From: Euwallacea fornicatus
Lineage: Eukaryota > Arthropoda > Insecta > Coleoptera > Curculionidae
Direction of reading: 5' to 3'
Length of the DNA: 64,000 nt
Assembly (NCBI RefSeq): GCF_040115645.1
Contig: NC_089564.1
Coordinates: 372,001-436,000, forward strand
Positions 58,516 to 64,000 of the stretch are shown here, piece by piece (positions within the stretch are counted from its first letter, which is position 1; each line of letters begins with the position of its first letter). Below the pieces are notes generated by a model, which did not search any database, had not been told where the DNA came from, and was given only the letters and a program-made list of their open reading frames with translations. A program made the translations under genes and the position numbers.

Positions 58516-61500
58516 ACTTTTGTGTCTTTTTACTAGAAAGTCGTACCTTCAAGATACGATTTTTCACTCTGCAAAAGAACACAATTTTTTCTTTGTAAGA
58601 TTTTAAGGGCCTATGTCGTATTTTAACATTTGCTACGTAGCCATGTACCTCAGTCTTAAATTTGCGCCAATGGTATAACACAGTTTTTTCCATAAACAAT
58701 TGGGCTTCTATAAGACGGTTCTGAGCTTCTTCACGATACGTCCGCTACGAAATTGTTCGCAATACAGCGAAGGAACGATTAATAACTAAAAACAGAATCT
58801 TCAAAACTAACGAAGGAAGTGAAGAAGTACGTATGCAAAACGAAAAAAGATTGATTTCAGAAAAATATCTTATATGCCCCATTGCTGAAGATATATCTTA
58901 CATTAAGAAAAATATCTTTTACGACGCGCTGTTCTTTTGGGATAAACTTTAGTTGCATAGATGTACGTTACTTTATTTGTTATATCATTTATTCATCTTT
59001 GTTGTCAAAAATTTTATTAGCTCTTATGCTGACCGATGATTCTGAGATTACCAACCTCCACGTAGTCCACATTAAGAACTTTCATGATTTTTTTTATAAA
59101 CAAAATCCCATTTTGTTAGGCTGCTTTTAATCAGCGTTTTCTAAACGTGTCCTTCCCTTCGTATTGACCTAGCCCACATACATAGGGCCACGTTGCGACA
59201 AATTCCATTAAGCAAAATAATTTATTTGAAAAAAGCTGAAAATAGAACGGCGACAGATATGTTCTTTTTTTGAAAGTTGATAAGCTCACAATTTTTATTC
59301 TTTTTTATAAAAAGACATATTTTTTTAAAATTAAAATTTGCAAAAATATGCAACGTGACTCACCTTTCTTTGTTAAGTGTTTAACTGCGAAAATCGAAAT
59401 TTTATATCTTAGCTTTTTGTTTTACGCCCATTCGTCATTTTTACACCTTTTTTAAATTCTACAAACAGTAATACCCAAAATATATTTTCCAATAAAAAAA
59501 ATATATATATGGGATGACTTATAGAGTACAGGATTAAAAGTGCACCGATAATAAATCTGAAGGCTGATCACCTAATTTTTATTCCAATGGTATCATCTGG
59601 TAGTCCATTACCATCTTCTTTTTTTTCAATTTCAATTGCAACGAATTTGGCGATTCAGGGTTAGTCGCTGGATTGCCTGTTTACTTGTCGATCTCATGAG
59701 TATGTACATATACATACATCAAGCATTTTGTTGGTGATCTCTGAAAACGGCAAGCACTTTCAGAGAGATCCAATTCGTATGGAAATTGACATTACCGATT
59801 GTAATGAGATCAATGTCAATCATTTTTCCATGACTTGTTGTGAAAACACGATTTGTTATAATTCAATTCTGAATTAGCTTCGTGTAAGATTAACTGGATG
59901 TAAGATCGTCGGAGATTCCAAACTGGCAAAGTGATTTTCAGTTAGTGAACAGTGAAGGACGGCATTCCCTTAATGGATTTGATACTTAATGAGACCAAAA
60001 CCCCCCTATATTCGTGAATTTATATACCGATGGTTTAAATATCTCTCGAGGAAACGGAACGTTCACATAAAGAGCACACGGACATTGAGAACGCTTAAAC
60101 GACTGCTTGTTTAAAGGACTCCAAAGAGAACCCATAAAGACCATTGTCCTATTGTTATTGATAACGACTGGTAGTGATAATGACAAACGTGACTAATATT
60201 GATAATCATCATACAAACGTCGTATTATTCCCATCGTTTTAGATATTATATCCAAGGCGTAAAAGAAGAAAGAAAATAATCAATTCGTGGCATACGAGTC
60301 TTTATCACTACACTGAAGTTAATATGGCCCATGATTCTGTTGAATGGACTGATGATGGCCATATTCACCAGCGTTATTTATAACTTGGTTGTATCTGAAC
60401 ATCAAGGAGACAATGAATCTGTTTAAGGAAGTGAGAACCGTTTCTGAATTGACTCCGATTTAAATCTATCCGATTTAGAAAAAAATAATTTTTTTTGGAT
60501 AAGTATTTTGTTACTGTGTGGCCGTTCTCATACCAGCAGCCATCAATGTACTTGGGACGGCAGCATATAATGAAACCAATTGGGCAAGCTCAAAGCTTAG
60601 AGCTCCAAGGAGTCGTTCTTTACATGTATGTACGGGCATATAATTTAATGAATTGCAATTAGCTGTTTTAGATTGCCCCCTATGGTTGCAATTCATTCTC
60701 GTGATATCATACCAAATAATCTTCACGGTTCTCATTGCCTTCTCGAACGCCCAGCCGAGGAACCTTTTAGCTGCCTGGATGACTCATTATTGGGAATATG
60801 CCATAAGTATATCATTATGGGCGTTTTTCAAACGGTTCCTTCCCAACGTGATCATAATTAAAACCGTAAAATAAGTTTTGGTGAGAAACTCAATAATCCT
60901 AAACGAAATTGTTTTTTTCCTTTGTTGTTGGAATGGTACCACAAAATAGGACCGAATTTGCAAGGCTCATCGTGCACTTCGCTGATAGACTTATTGGGCT
61001 TGATATTTTCCCCTTCAGAGGTTTTATTTGTTAGTTTATTCTAGAACTAAGAGAATATTGACGGAGTTTTAAATTATAAGATAATGTTAATATGTATTTA
61101 GATTTGGCGAAAGTATATAAGAGATCTTTCCTCAAATGTGGGAAGCAAAATTGCAAACAAATAAGGTAATAAACTTGAGGAAACTAATCCTCGTGCAGTC
61201 TCATCACACTTGCGTTTGCAAATACAGAGTGGCTCAAAGTGAAAATGACACACTTCACAAGCCGACAGATTTCTATTCATAAATTTGCATCTGTAACTTG
61301 TACAATTATTATAAATGTTTCTATAATGTGCTTTGACTTCTACTTACTTTAAACATGTTTTTTAAATCGTTTTTTGTTAAATAAACAATAGAATAGCTTT
61401 CAATAAATAAATAACCGCATGAACAAGTAAACCGTGCGAATGAACATAAAAGTTTAAATGATACATAGAGCTTTTAAGGTTTTATTCCTCTGCGGTTGTA

Positions 61501-62617
61501 AATACCCGTTTTTCCCACTCATAGTCCCCGATCATTTAAGAAATACTTAATTAAAATTTCTAATTCTACAATTAGCTACATGTGCAAAGTTGAAGTGATT
61601 AAAAACTGATCGAAACTGTACTTTTGCTACACGCATTATTGATAGGATTTAATCTGGCCTAACTGTGGAATTGCAATTTCAAATCGAATGGTGACTTTAT
61701 GGCCGTCGCTAGTGTATGAGACAAGTTTGATCGGCGTCAATCTGCTTCTTCTTGCCCTGCTAGTTGCGCACCACTGACATTGGGCCCCGAGTACCGTGGG
61801 TGCTGCATGGTAAGCCGAGTTTGAAGTCAGAAAGTTTTGCGTTTCTATTGGTTTTTTGACTCTCGCTATGCGGTACGTACCATCACCACCAATAATAAAA
61901 TTGTTCGATTATTCCTAAAGAGTCCACGACTTTTTAAAACAGAAAAACTTCATATATCAACAGTTGGGTTAATTATGAGGAAACAAGAAATAAGACCTTG
62001 CGAGGCAGATATAAGCAGTTTAGAACTCTTTTTTGCAGTTGTAATCCCTCTTCTTATCAAATGCGATTCCAATGTGGACACAGTCAAATCTGAAAGGACT
62101 GACGTCACCATGACATCTTATGCATTTTATTTTATGAATTACTGTTATTATTCCTTCATACGCCGGCGCTTACATTTATGACGTCGGGGAGGCACTAATA
62201 CATGGCGGACTTCCTGCTGTAAACCGGAACTGATTTCAGTGAAATGTGACAATTGTTCACAACATCCAACTCGCTCTAGGTGATTGGAGCTTAGGATTGA
62301 AAGTAACCATGTATGCAAATATTCTGTAATGTAATATCAGAGCAAACCCATCAACATGTCGACTTTCTCGTTGATATAGGTGTTAGGCCGGAGGTACTAT
62401 GCCATACAGAGCTACTTGGAGTACGAACTGGGAAAGTAAACCGAGTTTGGTTCGGATTACACTGGTGATGAGGTACACTTCGCTCTATTTTTACCTCGTC
62501 AGCTAATAATAGGGATTTTCACTAGAGCGAAACACGTAAAGGTAACTCGCGTTACTTCAAATTATTTAAAGTTATGATTTCCCTTAACATTTTCTATACA
62601 GGTGTATATTTAGTATA
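58516..62617. other. No gene seen
   Basis: AT-rich throughout. Short frames with hydrophobic or lysine-rich composition (58882-59130, 59270-59455, 60653-60874, 61837-62181) show no recognisable domains and are within chance length. No RNA genes or repeats were identified beyond A and T runs and a short TA run at 59503-59510. Confidence 0.4.
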
Positions 62618-63140
62618 CAGGGTTATTCGGCAGAAGTAAGTCCTTAGATCGAAAATAAACATAACAGAAGTTTCTAAATATATACATATTTTAAAATTTT
62701 AGCAGCTTTATGCCGAAATCGTTGGTATGCGAATGGTCTATCGTGACAAGAACTTTTTGAATCGAACGGTCTGTGAGTTATATGAAGAATGAAAAGTGAA
62801 TGACTGGCCGGGGAGCTATGAAGTCGCAGCAGAAAGCGTAGAAATTTCTCAAAGAGCCGAATGAAATGTAAACTTTAATATAGACTGTCAATCAAAGAAA
62901 CTTAGATAAAAAGTGTTAGAACGCAGATTTTAACACGCGAAGTGGCTGAAACAATGTAATATTTGCCGACATCCCGTGAAGGTATCTCGAAAACAAGCAG
63001 AGTTACAAAATCGCTGAAATGGAGATAATAATCGTAGGTATAATTGATCGATTTATTACCGCTGTTTTGTAAAGTTCACGAATTAATAGCTATTTAACAA
63101 ACAACAAATTTGTTATGAGGAATGTTACCCTGAATAAAAG
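62618..63140 (+). repeat. Possible repeat with a CAGGGTTATTCGGCAG start
   Basis: TA at 62616-62617 precedes CAGGGTTATTCGGCAG, similar in form to other repeat ends in the window. The following sequence is of mixed composition without a readable transposase. The right end is unknown. Confidence 0.25.
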
Positions 63141-64000
63141 AGGCTTTTCATCATTTTTCGATAGCTGTTTCATTTCAGTTATAACCTAAACTACCTTCAA
63201 TAGGATGCATGCTCAGTCGTGGTTTTTATTTGATTTCTTTCCCAAGCTTTAAAACTGCAGAAAATTTAGCAATTTTTTTGTCAATTTTATGTCTTACTTT
63301 AACGTAGCTGACCTCGAAATCAATTAGTTTCGCTTCTTTTGGTCGACAACGATCGTTCAAATGCTTCATGTAGGCAGAACCTCTTTTTGGCGAAAAAATA
63401 TATTTTTTTATTTTTAATAAATTGTTTTTGCTAATACAAATAGAATATTGTTAGCAACGCCCAGTGAAATACTTCAAATTAACTATAAAACACTTTTTAT
63501 ATTATAAAAAAATATTTTTATGGCAGAAAACAATTCACTAAATTTTAAAAAAAGTCGTTATTTCTCAAAAAATTGAAATTTGCAGCTTACACGATGCATT
63601 TTAGTGCCTATTTTTGGTTAAAAATCACAGGGAGCGTCCTCGGGGACTCTCGATTCTCTAAGTTTCATCGCGTTTAATTGCTATTTGTGACCCGCAGAGT
63701 TCCAGGAGCAAAAAGACATCGGGAGAAAATTAAAAAATTTCTCTTTCGCGTTAGTTCCTGCGACATCTAGCGTCCAGGCAGAACAGCAATTATGATCGAT
63801 GATTGAGTGAAAAATACGTAAGTTATTGTCACGTTTTCGGATCAAGATCATCCGAGATTGATCTTCAACCAAACACCATTGTTCGGTAACAAGTGTCTTT
63901 GCAACTGTAAAAAAATATTAACAACTTATCATAACAGGACTCTACGTTTCAAATCGTGAGCAACAGCTACCCGAATTTGATTAAACGTAAAGAGTTTTTA
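63141..64000. other. No gene seen
   Basis: AT-rich to the window edge. A 17-base word TGATCGATGATTGAGTG at 63793-63809 also occurs at 50621-50637. Confidence 0.4.

Noticed and set aside
61837..62181. 114-codon plus-strand frame as a gene
   Set aside because: No domain or supporting splice signals; length is within chance.
1..64000. CRISPR arrays, bacterial operons, phage or plasmid functions
   Set aside because: No regularly spaced direct repeats, no ribosome-binding-site-led gene clusters, and all recognisable proteins are eukaryotic transposon or host types.

Overview
The window looks like nuclear DNA from an insect or other arthropod. It is AT-rich, has no operons or bacterial gene packing, and is dominated by decayed Tc1/mariner-superfamily DNA transposons, fragments of non-LTR retrotransposons, microsatellites and long stretches with no gene. 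The order cannot be fixed. The mix of mellifera-like mariners, RTE-like LINE tails and many short elements that end in CAGGGTG next to a TA is common in beetles and several other insect orders. I found no intact host gene. The window is best read as intergenic or long-intron sequence that has taken in transposons.

Layout. 1-1001 is the right part of a transposon with a dead transposase whose second and third catalytic acids lie 41 residues apart. Relatives lie at 5869-6130 (C-terminal scrap), 33143-34097 (short deletion derivative with both ends and TA flanks) and 54820-56442 (a nearly complete 1.6 kb copy with unusually long terminal inverted repeats). Mellifera-like mariners sit at 8580-9571 and 41128-42424, share the same terminal repeat, and are each inactivated differently. 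A mariner of another group lies at about 11246-12390. A Tc1-like element at 47643-48464 has lost the whole catalytic core. LINE 3' ends lie at 32128-32560 (clear) and 13240-13560 (weak). Short repeats lie at 7551, 18843-19446, 28879-29182, 31750, 49119 and 62618.

Host-like signals. At 53800-54090 (+) an open frame of 96 codons resembles the TM5-TM6 part of equilibrative nucleoside transporters (SLC29/ENT). At 46485-47039 (-) an open frame of 184 codons is longer than chance predicts and I do not recognise it. Shorter protein-like frames lie at 12672-12854 (+), 23648-23926 (-), 4296-4557 (-) and 39450-39563 (+). Stretches at 16480-16790, 26220-26420 and 39110-39560 look like non-coding regulatory DNA, and 39705-40118 has a run of TGACGT-type sites.

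Nothing here amounts to a working gene system. The observations most worth checking are the long-TIR 41-spacing transposon family, the ENT-like fragment, the long unknown frame at 46.5-47.0 kb, and a compact GC-rich stretch at 58450-58515 whose possible helices cross in the order seen in HDV-like ribozymes, though its first helix is poor.
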